DNA of 64,000 bases from the NCBI RefSeq assembly GCF_009674565.1, contig NZ_WKJL01000008.1, positions 62,001 to 126,000 of the forward strand. The letters run 5' to 3'. Shown here piece after piece: positions 21,820 through 29,407 of this stretch (within the stretch, counting starts at the first letter, position 1; each line of letters opens with the position of its first letter). Both the position numbers and the translations under genes were made by a program. The notes under the pieces are model-generated. The model saw only the letters and a program-made list of their open reading frames with translations, was not told the origin of the DNA and did not search any database. Source of the stretch: Duganella aquatilis. Its GTDB lineage: Bacteria; Pseudomonadota; Gammaproteobacteria; Burkholderiales; Burkholderiaceae_D.

Positions 21820-23429
21820 TGCTGCGCCGGTCATTCCTGGTCTGGGCTGGCGCTTCAGGGCTGGCCGCCGCCGGCAGCGGGCTGGCGTTCCAGCGCTGGC
21901 AGGAGATCACGCCGACGGTGCATTACGTCGGCCGCGACGAAGGCCACTTCCTGCGCGACCGCCGCGCGCTGCCGCCGCCATCGCAAGTTATCCACACCGA
22001 TATCGCGATACTCGGTTCCGGCGTCTCCGGCCTCACGGCCGCATGGAAACTGAAAAAACTCGGCAAGACCGATGTGCTGATGATCGACGGCCCTCAGCCC
22101 TACGGCAACGCGGCCGGCGGCGCCTTCGATGAATACGAGTATCCGACCGGTGCGCACTATCTGCCGCTGCCGTCGCCGGAATCCACGCACGTGCGCGAAA
22201 TCCTGGCGGACCTCGGCATCATCCAGAAGGATGCCTTTGCCGAGAAGCCGTACTACGACGAACGCTTCATCCTGCACGCGCCGGAGGAACGCCTGCTGTT
22301 CAACGGCCACTGGCAGGATGGCTTCATCCCCACCGACGGTGTGCCGCAATGGGAGCTGGAGGAACACAAGCGCTTCTTCGACGAAGTGCACCGCCTGCGC
22401 CAGACGCGCGGCGCCGATGGCCGCCGCGTGTTCGTGTTCCCGACCGTGCTGTCGTCGGAAGACCCGCAGTGGCAGGCGCTGGATCGCATTTCGCTGAAGC
22501 AGTGGATGGACCAGAACAACTACAAGTCGCCGACGCTGCACTGGTATCTGAATTACTGCTGCCGCGACGATTACGGCACGCGCTACGACAAGGTGTCCGC
22601 CTGGGCCGGCCTGCACTACTATTGCAGCCGCTGGGGCCAGGCCGCCAACGCCGGCAACGGCGCGTGGCTGACATGGCCGGGCGGCTTGCAGCCGCTGGCT
22701 TCCGGCATCGAGCGCGCAGCGCAGATCAAGCGCATGGCCGGCACGGCGGTCTCGCTGAAGAAGACGGCGGACGGCGTCGAGGCGCTGTGCTTCAAGCTGG
22801 AAAACGGCAAGCCGACCAGCTATCTGGTGCGCGCGCGCAAAGCCATCTGCGCGATGCCGACCTATGTGGCGGCGCGGGTTGTGGATAACATCGGCGAATA
22901 CGGTTTCGACGCCGCCAGACACGTGCCGGAATATGCGCCGTGGATGGTGGCGAACTTCCTGCTCAAGCGTTTTCCCGACGAACTTCCGAACCAGCCGCTG
23001 TCCTGGGATAACGTGGTGTACAGCGAGCCGGGACTGGGCTTCGTGGTCTCCACCCACCAGGATATCCGCGTGCGGCCGCCGGAAAAGACGGTGTTCAGCG
23101 CCTACGTCGCGCTGTCCGACCGCAAGGCCAGTACGGCGCGGCACTGGATGGCGTCCGCCAGTCCGGAGGAGCTGCTGGCGCTGGCCGGCGCCGACCTGAA
23201 AACCGCCTACGGCGCGCAGTTTGCCTCCTGTGTGGAACGGGTCGACATCACCCTAAGGGGGCACGCGATGGCTGTCCCTTGGCCCGGTTTCCGCAACAAC
23301 GCCGGCATGAGAGCATTGCGCGAGGTGGATGGTTCCATCCTGTTTGCTCACGCCGACCTGTCCGGCTTCTCCGTTTTCGAGGAAGCCGCCTGGTGGGGAT
23401 ACCGCGCGGCACAGTTAGCCGCTCAATGA
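21819..23429 (+). CDS. Flavin amine-oxidase-like oxidoreductase with Tat-type leader
   Basis: 536 residues. The N-terminus LRRSFLVWAGASGLAAAGSG has a twin arginine and hydrophobic stretch like a Tat signal. A dinucleotide-binding loop follows (DIAILGSGVSGLTAAWKLKK, GSGVSG at 66-71), and the C-terminal ILFAHADLSGFSVFEEAAWW matches the FAD-closing motif of amine oxidases. It overlaps the aminopropyltransferase stop by one base, so it is coupled to it. Oxidation of a polyamine on the periplasmic side is my inference; other flavoenzyme substrates are possible. Confidence 0.82.
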   Translation: MLRRSFLVWAGASGLAAAGSGLAFQRWQEITPTVHYVGRDEGHFLRDRRALPPPSQVIHTDIAILGSGVSGLTAAWKLKKLGKTDVLMIDGPQPYGNAAGGAFDEYEYPTGAHYLPLPSPESTHVREILADLGIIQKDAFAEKPYYDERFILHAPEERLLFNGHWQDGFIPTDGVPQWELEEHKRFFDEVHRLRQTRGADGRRVFVFPTVLSSEDPQWQALDRISLKQWMDQNNYKSPTLHWYLNYCCRDDYGTRYDKVSAWAGLHYYCSRWGQAANAGNGAWLTWPGGLQPLASGIERAAQIKRMAGTAVSLKKTADGVEALCFKLENGKPTSYLVRARKAICAMPTYVAARVVDNIGEYGFDAARHVPEYAPWMVANFLLKRFPDELPNQPLSWDNVVYSEPGLGFVVSTHQDIRVRPPEKTVFSAYVALSDRKASTARHWMASASPEELLALAGADLKTAYGAQFASCVERVDITLRGHAMAVPWPGFRNNAGMRALREVDGSILFAHADLSGFSVFEEAAWWGYRAAQLAAQ

Positions 23430-23441
23430 TAAGCTCAAGCC

Positions 23442-24284
23442 ATGACACATAATGCCCGCCAGCGCTTTCGCGCCCCTAAAAAACTGAAACTGCGCGACGA
23501 GGATGCCGATGACGCAGCCTTCTCCAGCCGCGCCGCCAATCCCGATCTGGGCAAGTCCAAGGCCAAGGCGCTGGACCTGAAGCGCACCGCCGCGCTGATC
23601 GACCGCATCGCCGCCTTGCAGGACAAGCTGTACGCGCAGCACAAGCAGAAAGTGCTGCTGGTCTTGCAGGGCACGGACACCGGCGGCAAGGACGGCACGG
23701 TGCGCGCGCTGTTCAACGGCATCAGCCCCATGGGCCTGCGCGCGGTGGCGTTCAAGGCGCCGACCGATAACGAACTGGCGCACGATTATCTGTGGCGTGT
23801 GCACCAGTATGTGCCGGCCAACGGCGAGATCGCCATCTTCAACCGCAGTCATTACGAAGATGTGCTGATCACCAGGGTGCAGGGCTGGATCGATGACGAG
23901 GAATGCCAGCGCCGCTACGCGCAGATCCGCGATTTCGAGCGCATGCTGGCGGAGACGGGCACGGTGATCATCAAGGTGTTCCTGCATATCTCGAAGGAAG
24001 AACAGCGCGAGCGTTTGCAGGAGCGCCTGGACGATCCGGACAAGCAGTGGAAATTCAATCCGGAAGACATCAAGCAACGCGAAAAATGGGACGACTATCA
24101 GCGCTCATATGAGAAAGCGATCCGCGAAACGGATGCGCCGCACGCGCCGTGGTATGTGGTGCCGGCCAACTCCAAGACCCATCGCAACCTGGTGATCGCC
24201 AGCCTGCTGCTGGAAACGCTGGAAGGCATGGAGCTGAGTTATCCACCACCGCATCCGGACCTGTCGTCATTCACCGTGGAGTAA
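23442..24284 (+). CDS. Polyphosphate kinase 2 family protein
   Basis: Transfers phosphate between polyphosphate and nucleotides. The 280 residues contain the Walker A motif GTDTGGKDG (77-85), the Walker B region IAIFNRSHYED and the lid segment with KQWKFNPEDIKQREKWDDY. Single-domain architecture and length fit PPK2 proteins that phosphorylate NDP or NMP with polyphosphate; the subclass cannot be fixed by eye. Starts 12 bp after the flavin oxidoreductase, so may be read in the same transcript. Confidence 0.92.
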   Translation: MTHNARQRFRAPKKLKLRDEDADDAAFSSRAANPDLGKSKAKALDLKRTAALIDRIAALQDKLYAQHKQKVLLVLQGTDTGGKDGTVRALFNGISPMGLRAVAFKAPTDNELAHDYLWRVHQYVPANGEIAIFNRSHYEDVLITRVQGWIDDEECQRRYAQIRDFERMLAETGTVIIKVFLHISKEEQRERLQERLDDPDKQWKFNPEDIKQREKWDDYQRSYEKAIRETDAPHAPWYVVPANSKTHRNLVIASLLLETLEGMELSYPPPHPDLSSFTVE

Positions 24285-24296
24285 GGGAGATGACTT

Positions 24297-25751
24297 ATGC
24301 TGCAATTGAAAGATCCGAGCCTGCTGCGACAGCAGGCCTACATCAACGGCGTGTGGACCGGCGCTGACGGCGGCGCCACGCTGGCCGTCACCAATCCCGC
24401 CACCGGCGAGCAAATCGGCACCGTGCCGGTGATGGGCGCGGCCGAAACCAGGCGCGCCATCGAGGCCGCCAACGCCGCCTGGCCGGCCTGGCGCAAGAAA
24501 CCGGCCGCCGAGCGCGCCCGCATCCTGCGCAAGTGGAATGACCTGATCCTGGAAAACACCGACGACCTGGCGCTGCTGATGACGGCGGAGCAGGGCAAGC
24601 CGCTCGGCGAATCGCGCGGCGAGGTGGCCTACGGCGCGTCCTTCATCGAATGGTTCGGCGAGGAAGCCAAGCGCGTGTCCGGCGAGACGCTGGCGTCGCC
24701 GTGGCCGGACCGCCGCATCCTGGTGACCAAGGAACCGATCGGCGTCTGTGCCGCCATCACGCCGTGGAATTTTCCGATTGCGATGATCACCCGCAAGGCC
24801 GGCCCGGCGCTGGCGGCCGGTTGCCCGATGGTGCTCAAGCCGGCCGAATCCACGCCGTACAGCGCGCTGGCGCTGGCGGTATTGGCGGAACGCGCCGGCG
24901 TGCCTGCGGGCGTGTTCAGCGTCCTCACCGGCAAGTCGAAGGACATCGGCGGCGAGATGACGTCCAATCCGCTGGTGCGCAAGGTGAGTTTCACCGGCTC
25001 GACGGCGGTCGGCCGGCTGCTGATGGAACAGAGCGCGCCGACGATCAAGAAGCTGTCGCTGGAATTGGGCGGCAATGCGCCGTTTATCGTGTTCGATGAC
25101 GCCGACCTGGATGCGGCGGTGGAAGGCGCCATCGCCTCCAAGTACCGCAACGCCGGCCAGACCTGCGTGTGCGCCAACCGCATCTATGTGCAGGACGGCG
25201 TGTACGAAGCGTTCGCGCAAAAGCTGGTGGCCGCGGTGGGCAAGCTCAAGGTCGGCAATGGCGTCGACGACGGCGTGACACAAGGCCCCCTGATCGATGA
25301 AAAGGCGGTGCAGAAGGTCGAGCAGCACGTGGCCGACGCGCTGGCCAAAGGCGGCCGCCTGCTGTTGGGCGGCAAGCGTCACGAGCTGGGACACAGTTTT
25401 TTCCAGCCCACCGTGATTGCCGATGTGAGCAGCGACATGATCGTCGCGAAAGAAGAGACTTTCGGTCCGCTGGCGCCGCTGTTCCGCTTCCAGACCGACG
25501 ACGACGCCATCGCGCTGGCCAACAACACCGAGTTCGGCCTGGCCAGCTATTTCTATTCGCGTGACGTCGGCCGCATCTGGCGCGTGGCGGAAGGACTGGA
25601 GAGCGGCATGGTGGGCGTCAACACCGGCCTGATCTCGACCGAGGTGGCGCCGTTCGGCGGCGTCAAGCAGTCCGGCCTGGGGCGCGAAGGTTCTCACCTC
25701 GGCATCGAGGACTACCTGGTGGTCAAGTACATCTGCCTCGGCGGCATATAA
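24297..25751 (+). CDS. gabD: NAD(P)-dependent succinate-semialdehyde dehydrogenase
   Basis: Oxidises succinate semialdehyde to succinate, the last step of GABA and putrescine breakdown. The 484 residues match GabD: TPWNFPIAMITRKAGPALAA, catalytic-glutamate motif LELGGNAPFIV and the catalytic-cysteine site GQTCVCANR, the second Cys being a GabD feature. GGGAGA precedes the ATG after a 12-bp gap from ppk2. Its position after polyamine-synthesis genes is suggestive but not proof of a shared pathway. The 3' end overlaps the convergent esterase gene by 29 bp. Confidence 0.93.
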   Translation: MLQLKDPSLLRQQAYINGVWTGADGGATLAVTNPATGEQIGTVPVMGAAETRRAIEAANAAWPAWRKKPAAERARILRKWNDLILENTDDLALLMTAEQGKPLGESRGEVAYGASFIEWFGEEAKRVSGETLASPWPDRRILVTKEPIGVCAAITPWNFPIAMITRKAGPALAAGCPMVLKPAESTPYSALALAVLAERAGVPAGVFSVLTGKSKDIGGEMTSNPLVRKVSFTGSTAVGRLLMEQSAPTIKKLSLELGGNAPFIVFDDADLDAAVEGAIASKYRNAGQTCVCANRIYVQDGVYEAFAQKLVAAVGKLKVGNGVDDGVTQGPLIDEKAVQKVEQHVADALAKGGRLLLGGKRHELGHSFFQPTVIADVSSDMIVAKEETFGPLAPLFRFQTDDDAIALANNTEFGLASYFYSRDVGRIWRVAEGLESGMVGVNTGLISTEVAPFGGVKQSGLGREGSHLGIEDYLVVKYICLGGI

Positions 25752-26766
25752 GCGCGGTAGCGGCGGCGCTGGTCAGCCGGTCCACCATGCGTTTCACGGC
25801 CGCCATCTGGCGGCCATTTTTTTGCGCGTAGCGCGTGTCGTCGTAGGCCCACCAGTCCCAGCACGCGTTGGGATTCATGAAGGTGGCGACGGTCTGTGGA
25901 TACAGGATGATCAGGCGGTTGCTGTCGGCCCAGGCGTTGTAGCCGGCGTGGCGCACGAAGGTGACGCCGATGTGGTCCAGGTTCTGCTGGCAGCCGTGGA
26001 AGGCCACGTGCAGCCGGCAGCCGGCGCTGTTTTCGCAGGACGCCGGCACGTACAGGTAGCCGGTATCCGCCATGCCGTGCCACGCCGGCAGGGCGATGAA
26101 TTCGGTCTGGTCGAAGGCGATGAAGCGGCCGCTCAGCGTGCCGCTGTTGCGCGCGGCCAGCGGACCGTAAATCCATTTCAGCAGTTCGCCGGCGGCGTCG
26201 TAGTTGCAGTTGCTGATGTAGGGCGAACCGAGGTCAGAACAGGCGTTGCCGTAGGTATCGGTGGGAATGCTGTGTTCGGCGCTGAGGTCGCGCTTGTAGA
26301 AGATGCGGTTGGCGTCGATGTAGTGCCGGTAGTAGGTGAGCAGGTCGTTCATCACCGCTTGCGGCACCACCGAGTCCAGGGTGCCGGACAGCATCCACAC
26401 GCGGTGGTTGGCCAGCGCGCTGGGCGTATCGATGGTCTGCGTGGCGGCGAACCAGTCGGTGAGGGCGATCAGGTCCGGCACGCGGGTGCCGCCGGGGCGT
26501 ACGCGGCAGGCGAACAGCTCGGTGGTGCAGCTGCAGCTGGTGGTCGCGGTGAACACGCTGCCTTGCGAGCAGAAGTAGGGACCGCCGGCGATCACGCCCG
26601 CGCCGATCACGGTGCGCGAAAACGCCACCTCGAACTGCACCGCCATGAAGGCGCCGGAAGACAGTCCGGATACGCTGACCTGGCCGGCATGCATGGCCGG
26701 TAACGACTCCACCTGCGCCTGCGCTGCGCTGAAAAACAGCCACAACAAACACCATACAATGCGCAT
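25723..26766 (-). CDS. Exported poly(3-hydroxybutyrate) depolymerase-like esterase
   Basis: 347 residues from the ATG at 26766, which gives a clean signal peptide (MRIVWCLLWLFFSAAQA). The nucleophile sits in a lipase box GLSSG (S36) unusually near the mature N-terminus, as in the R. rubrum-type depolymerase family. HVAFHGCQQNLDHIG supplies the oxyanion-type segment. Several cysteines (for example SCSCTTELFAC) suggest disulfides in the periplasm or outside. No separate substrate-binding domain is present. Confidence 0.85.
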   Translation of the reverse strand: MRIVWCLLWLFFSAAQAQVESLPAMHAGQVSVSGLSSGAFMAVQFEVAFSRTVIGAGVIAGGPYFCSQGSVFTATTSCSCTTELFACRVRPGGTRVPDLIALTDWFAATQTIDTPSALANHRVWMLSGTLDSVVPQAVMNDLLTYYRHYIDANRIFYKRDLSAEHSIPTDTYGNACSDLGSPYISNCNYDAAGELLKWIYGPLAARNSGTLSGRFIAFDQTEFIALPAWHGMADTGYLYVPASCENSAGCRLHVAFHGCQQNLDHIGVTFVRHAGYNAWADSNRLIILYPQTVATFMNPNACWDWWAYDDTRYAQKNGRQMAAVKRMVDRLTSAAATALICRRGRCT

Positions 26767-26904
26767 GATCACCCCCGTCCTTCCCGCCCGCGTGGGAATG
26801 ACGATAGCGCTGCGGGGTGCAATTTGCTTAATCTGGGTCAATCGTGCGAGGGGCACCAATTTGGACTAGAATGAATTTTCTTTCATTCTTTCTTATCCGA
26901 CACC

Positions 26905-27504
26905 ATGTCCAAGACGCTTGCCCAACTGTGCCTCGTTTCCTCGCTGACCGTACTGGCCGGCGCTCCCGTGTTTGCACAAACGCCTGCCGCTGCGCCGGCG
27001 GCTGCGGCAACTGCTCCCGGCAGCTGCCCGGCTATCCTCAAGCAAACTTTCAAGCGCCTGCAGGACGATACGCCGCAGGACCTGTGCCAGTACGCCGGCA
27101 AGGTGATCCTGGTGGTCAACACCGCCAGCTACTGCGGCTACACCAACCAGTACGAAGGCCTGGAAGGCCTGTACGCCAAATACGGCAGCAAAGGCCTGGT
27201 GGTGCTGGGCTTCCCGTCGAACGACTTCGGCCAGCAGGAGCCGGGCAGCAGCAAGGAAATCGCCGATTTCTGCTACAACACCTACGGCGTGAAATTCCCG
27301 ATGTTCGCCAAATCGGTGGTGTCGGGCAAGGAGCCGAATCCGCTGTTCGCCAACCTGATCAAGGCAACCGGCAAGGCGCCGGCGTGGAACTTCCACAAAT
27401 ACCTGATCGACCGCAACGGCAATGTCGTCACCAACTTCGGCAGCAAGATCACGCCAAGCGACAAATCGCTGGTCAGCGCCGTCGAAAAAGCGCTGGGTTC
27501 CTAA
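26905..27504 (+). CDS. Exported glutathione peroxidase-family protein
   Basis: Thiol peroxidase of 199 residues. A signal peptide ends near PVFAQ and an Ala/Pro-rich linker follows. The peroxidatic cysteine is C77 (NTASYCGYTNQYEGL), with the active-site glutamine in FGQQEPG and tryptophan in APAWNFHKYLI. The usual resolving cysteine in FPCNQF is serine here (FPSNDF), so recycling may rely on another cysteine or external thiols. Most GPx-like proteins are cytosolic; export is a distinctive trait. Confidence 0.88.
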   Translation: MSKTLAQLCLVSSLTVLAGAPVFAQTPAAAPAAAATAPGSCPAILKQTFKRLQDDTPQDLCQYAGKVILVVNTASYCGYTNQYEGLEGLYAKYGSKGLVVLGFPSNDFGQQEPGSSKEIADFCYNTYGVKFPMFAKSVVSGKEPNPLFANLIKATGKAPAWNFHKYLIDRNGNVVTNFGSKITPSDKSLVSAVEKALGS

Positions 27505-27893
27505 GCGCGGGCCAGCTCGAAACCTTCATCGAGCCAGCCGGTGATGCCGCCGGTCATCAGCTTGACCGGCCGGCCCAGCTGCGCCAGCCGCACGGCGGCG
27601 CGCGCCGCGCCGTTGCAGTGCGGGCCGGCGCAGTACACCACGAACAGTGTCGCCGCCGGAAATTCGGCGAGCTTCGAGCCGATGATCTTGCGATGCGCCA
27701 GATCCAGCGCGCCGGGCACATGGCCGGCCGCGTACTTTTCCGTTCCCCGTACATCCAGCAGCACGAAGTCCGGCTGGCCGCTGGACATGGCGTCGTGCAC
27801 GTCCCAGCAATCGGTTTCGTAGCGGAAGCTGGCGTCGAAGTGGGCCAGCGCTGCGGCGCTGTCGGCGGCGGGAATGGCGGTAACGAGGGACAT
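27501..27893 (-). CDS. Rhodanese-like sulfurtransferase
   Basis: 130-residue single rhodanese domain: FVLLDVRGTEKYAAGHVPGA and the active-site cysteine in VVYCAGPHCNGA. I start at the ATG at 27893, preceded by CAGGAG. It is divergent from the FtrA-type regulator, a pairing seen repeatedly in proteobacteria, so it is the likely regulatory target. It overlaps the convergent peroxidase gene by 4 bp. Confidence 0.9.
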   Translation of the reverse strand: MSLVTAIPAADSAAALAHFDASFRYETDCWDVHDAMSSGQPDFVLLDVRGTEKYAAGHVPGALDLAHRKIIGSKLAEFPAATLFVVYCAGPHCNGAARAAVRLAQLGRPVKLMTGGITGWLDEGFELARA

Positions 27894-27990
27894 CGGAAAC
27901 TCCTGTGATTGGTGAGCGATGACGTCATTGTGCGTGGCCGCAGCCGCGTCCAGAAGTGGCGCGTATGCCATTCTGCGGTAAGATTGCGCC

Positions 27991-28944
27991 ATGAAAAAAC
28001 ATCTGGTGGTGGCGCTGGCTTACGATCGCCTGTGCACGTTCGAGTTCGGCTGCACGGTCGAACTGTTTGCGCTGGAACGTCCGGAACTGGGCGTGGACTG
28101 GTACGACTTCGCCGTCTGCGCGGTGGAAGAGGGGCCGATACGCGCGGCCGGCGGCATCACGGTGCAGGCGCCCTATCAGCCGGAGCTGTTGGCGCTGGCC
28201 GACACCATCATCATTCCCGGCTGGCGCGACGCCGACGAACTGCCGCCGTCGCCGTTGCTGGACTGGATACGCGCCGCCCACGCGCGCGGCGCGCGGCTGT
28301 GTTCGATCTGCTCCGGCGTCTTCGTGCTGGCCGCCGCCGGCGTGCTGGATGGCCAGCGCGCGACGACACACTGGCGCTACGCCGAGCGGCTGGCGCAGCG
28401 CCATCCGCGCATCGAGGTGCAGCCCGATCATCTGTATGTGGATAACGGACAAGTTATCACGGCCGCCGGTTCGGCCGCCGGGCTGGACATGCTGCTGCAC
28501 CTGGTGCGGCGCGACCATGGCGCGCGGATCGGCAACCTGGTGGCGCAGCGGCTGGTGGTGGCGCCGCATCGCGAGGGCGGCCAGGCGCAGTTCCTGCCGC
28601 GTCCCATGGCGCAGGGCGAGCAGGGGCGCTTGTCGAAATTGATGGACTGGCTGCGCAGCCATCCGGCGCAGCAGCACACGGTGGCCAGCATGGCGCAGCG
28701 CGCGGCCATGAGTCCGCGCACCTTGCAGCGGCAGTTCCAGCAGGCTACCGGGTTGGGACCGGTGGAATGGCTGATCCGCGAGCGCGTGGCCATCGTCAAG
28801 GAGATGCTGGAAGAGCCGGATGTGCCGCTGGCGCAGATTGCCGAGCGCGCCGGCTTCGGTTCGGAGGAATCGTTGCGCCATCATTTCCGGCGGCTCGCGG
28901 CAACCACACCGGGCGCGTATCGGAAGCGCTTCGTGCTAACCTGA
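27991..28944 (+). CDS. ftrA: FtrA-like transcriptional regulator (DJ-1/PfpI plus AraC)
   Basis: 317 residues: an N-terminal DJ-1/PfpI-like domain (ADTIIIPGWRD, nucleophile-elbow cysteine region SICSGVFVLAAAGVLDG) and a C-terminal AraC helix-turn-helix pair (SPRTLQRQFQQATGLGPVEW, IAERAGFGSEESLRHHFRR). It matches the FtrA subgroup of GlxA regulators. The 97-bp spacer to the rhodanese gene probably holds its operator. Confidence 0.85.
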   Translation: MKKHLVVALAYDRLCTFEFGCTVELFALERPELGVDWYDFAVCAVEEGPIRAAGGITVQAPYQPELLALADTIIIPGWRDADELPPSPLLDWIRAAHARGARLCSICSGVFVLAAAGVLDGQRATTHWRYAERLAQRHPRIEVQPDHLYVDNGQVITAAGSAAGLDMLLHLVRRDHGARIGNLVAQRLVVAPHREGGQAQFLPRPMAQGEQGRLSKLMDWLRSHPAQQHTVASMAQRAAMSPRTLQRQFQQATGLGPVEWLIRERVAIVKEMLEEPDVPLAQIAERAGFGSEESLRHHFRRLAATTPGAYRKRFVLT

Positions 28945-28969
28945 AGTCCTCACCACCTGGGAGACAGTC

Positions 28970-29329
28970 ATGGCCTACGTAGACGGTTTTGTGATTCCGG
29001 TGCCCAAGGACAAGCTTGAGGCGTACAAGAAAATGTCGCGGGAATGCGGCGCGGTGTGGCGGGAACTCGGCGCGCTGGAGTTTCGCGAGACGGTGGCGGA
29101 CGATGCGCCGCCAGGGAAGCTGACCTCGTTTCCGCAGAGTGTGATGCTGGAGGAGGGGGAGGTGGTGGTGTTTTCGTGGATTGTTTATGAGTCGCGTGCA
29201 CGGCGCGATGAGATCAATGGCAAGGTGATGAAGGATGCGCGGGTTGCGGCGTTCATGGACCCGCTGAATATGCCGTTTGATGCCAAGCGCATGATCTATG
29301 GCGGGTTTGAGATGATGATTGATTTGTAG
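28970..29329 (+). CDS. DUF1428 family protein (YbaA-like)
   Basis: 119-residue small protein matching the DUF1428 dimeric alpha-beta fold from end to end: YVDGFVIPVPKDKLEAYKKM at the start and FDAKRMIYGGFEMMIDL at the end. GGGAGA precedes the ATG. Function unknown in the family. It lies 25 bp after ftrA on the same strand and may be co-transcribed. Confidence 0.9.
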   Translation: MAYVDGFVIPVPKDKLEAYKKMSRECGAVWRELGALEFRETVADDAPPGKLTSFPQSVMLEEGEVVVFSWIVYESRARRDEINGKVMKDARVAAFMDPLNMPFDAKRMIYGGFEMMIDL

Positions 29330-29378
29330 CGGGGTTGACGCTGTGCGGCACCCCGGCAACCCGCACACCGCTGCGGCC

Positions 29379-29407
29379 AGGGTCTGACCCCGCAGGGGTC
29401 AGACCCT
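29379..29407. repeat. Perfect 13-bp-arm hairpin at the pabB 3' end
   Basis: AGGGTCTGACCCC and GGGGTCAGACCCT are perfect reverse complements around a 3-nt GCA loop. The stop codon and last codons of the pabB-pabC gene lie inside the right arm. The GGGTCAG-CC core is shared with the ends of the 4051-4132 hairpin, which suggests a family of dispersed intergenic repeats. Confidence 0.85.

Noticed and set aside
26771..26800. TTCCCGCCCGCGTGGGAATGACG resembling dispersed repeats of the CGTCATTCCCGC type
   Set aside because: Only one partial copy in the window with a weak stem; cannot be called a repeat from this sequence alone.
26869..26888. GAATGAA/TTCATTC hairpin before the exported peroxidase
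   Set aside because: Short 7-bp A+T stem in a promoter-like region; no independent evidence of regulation.
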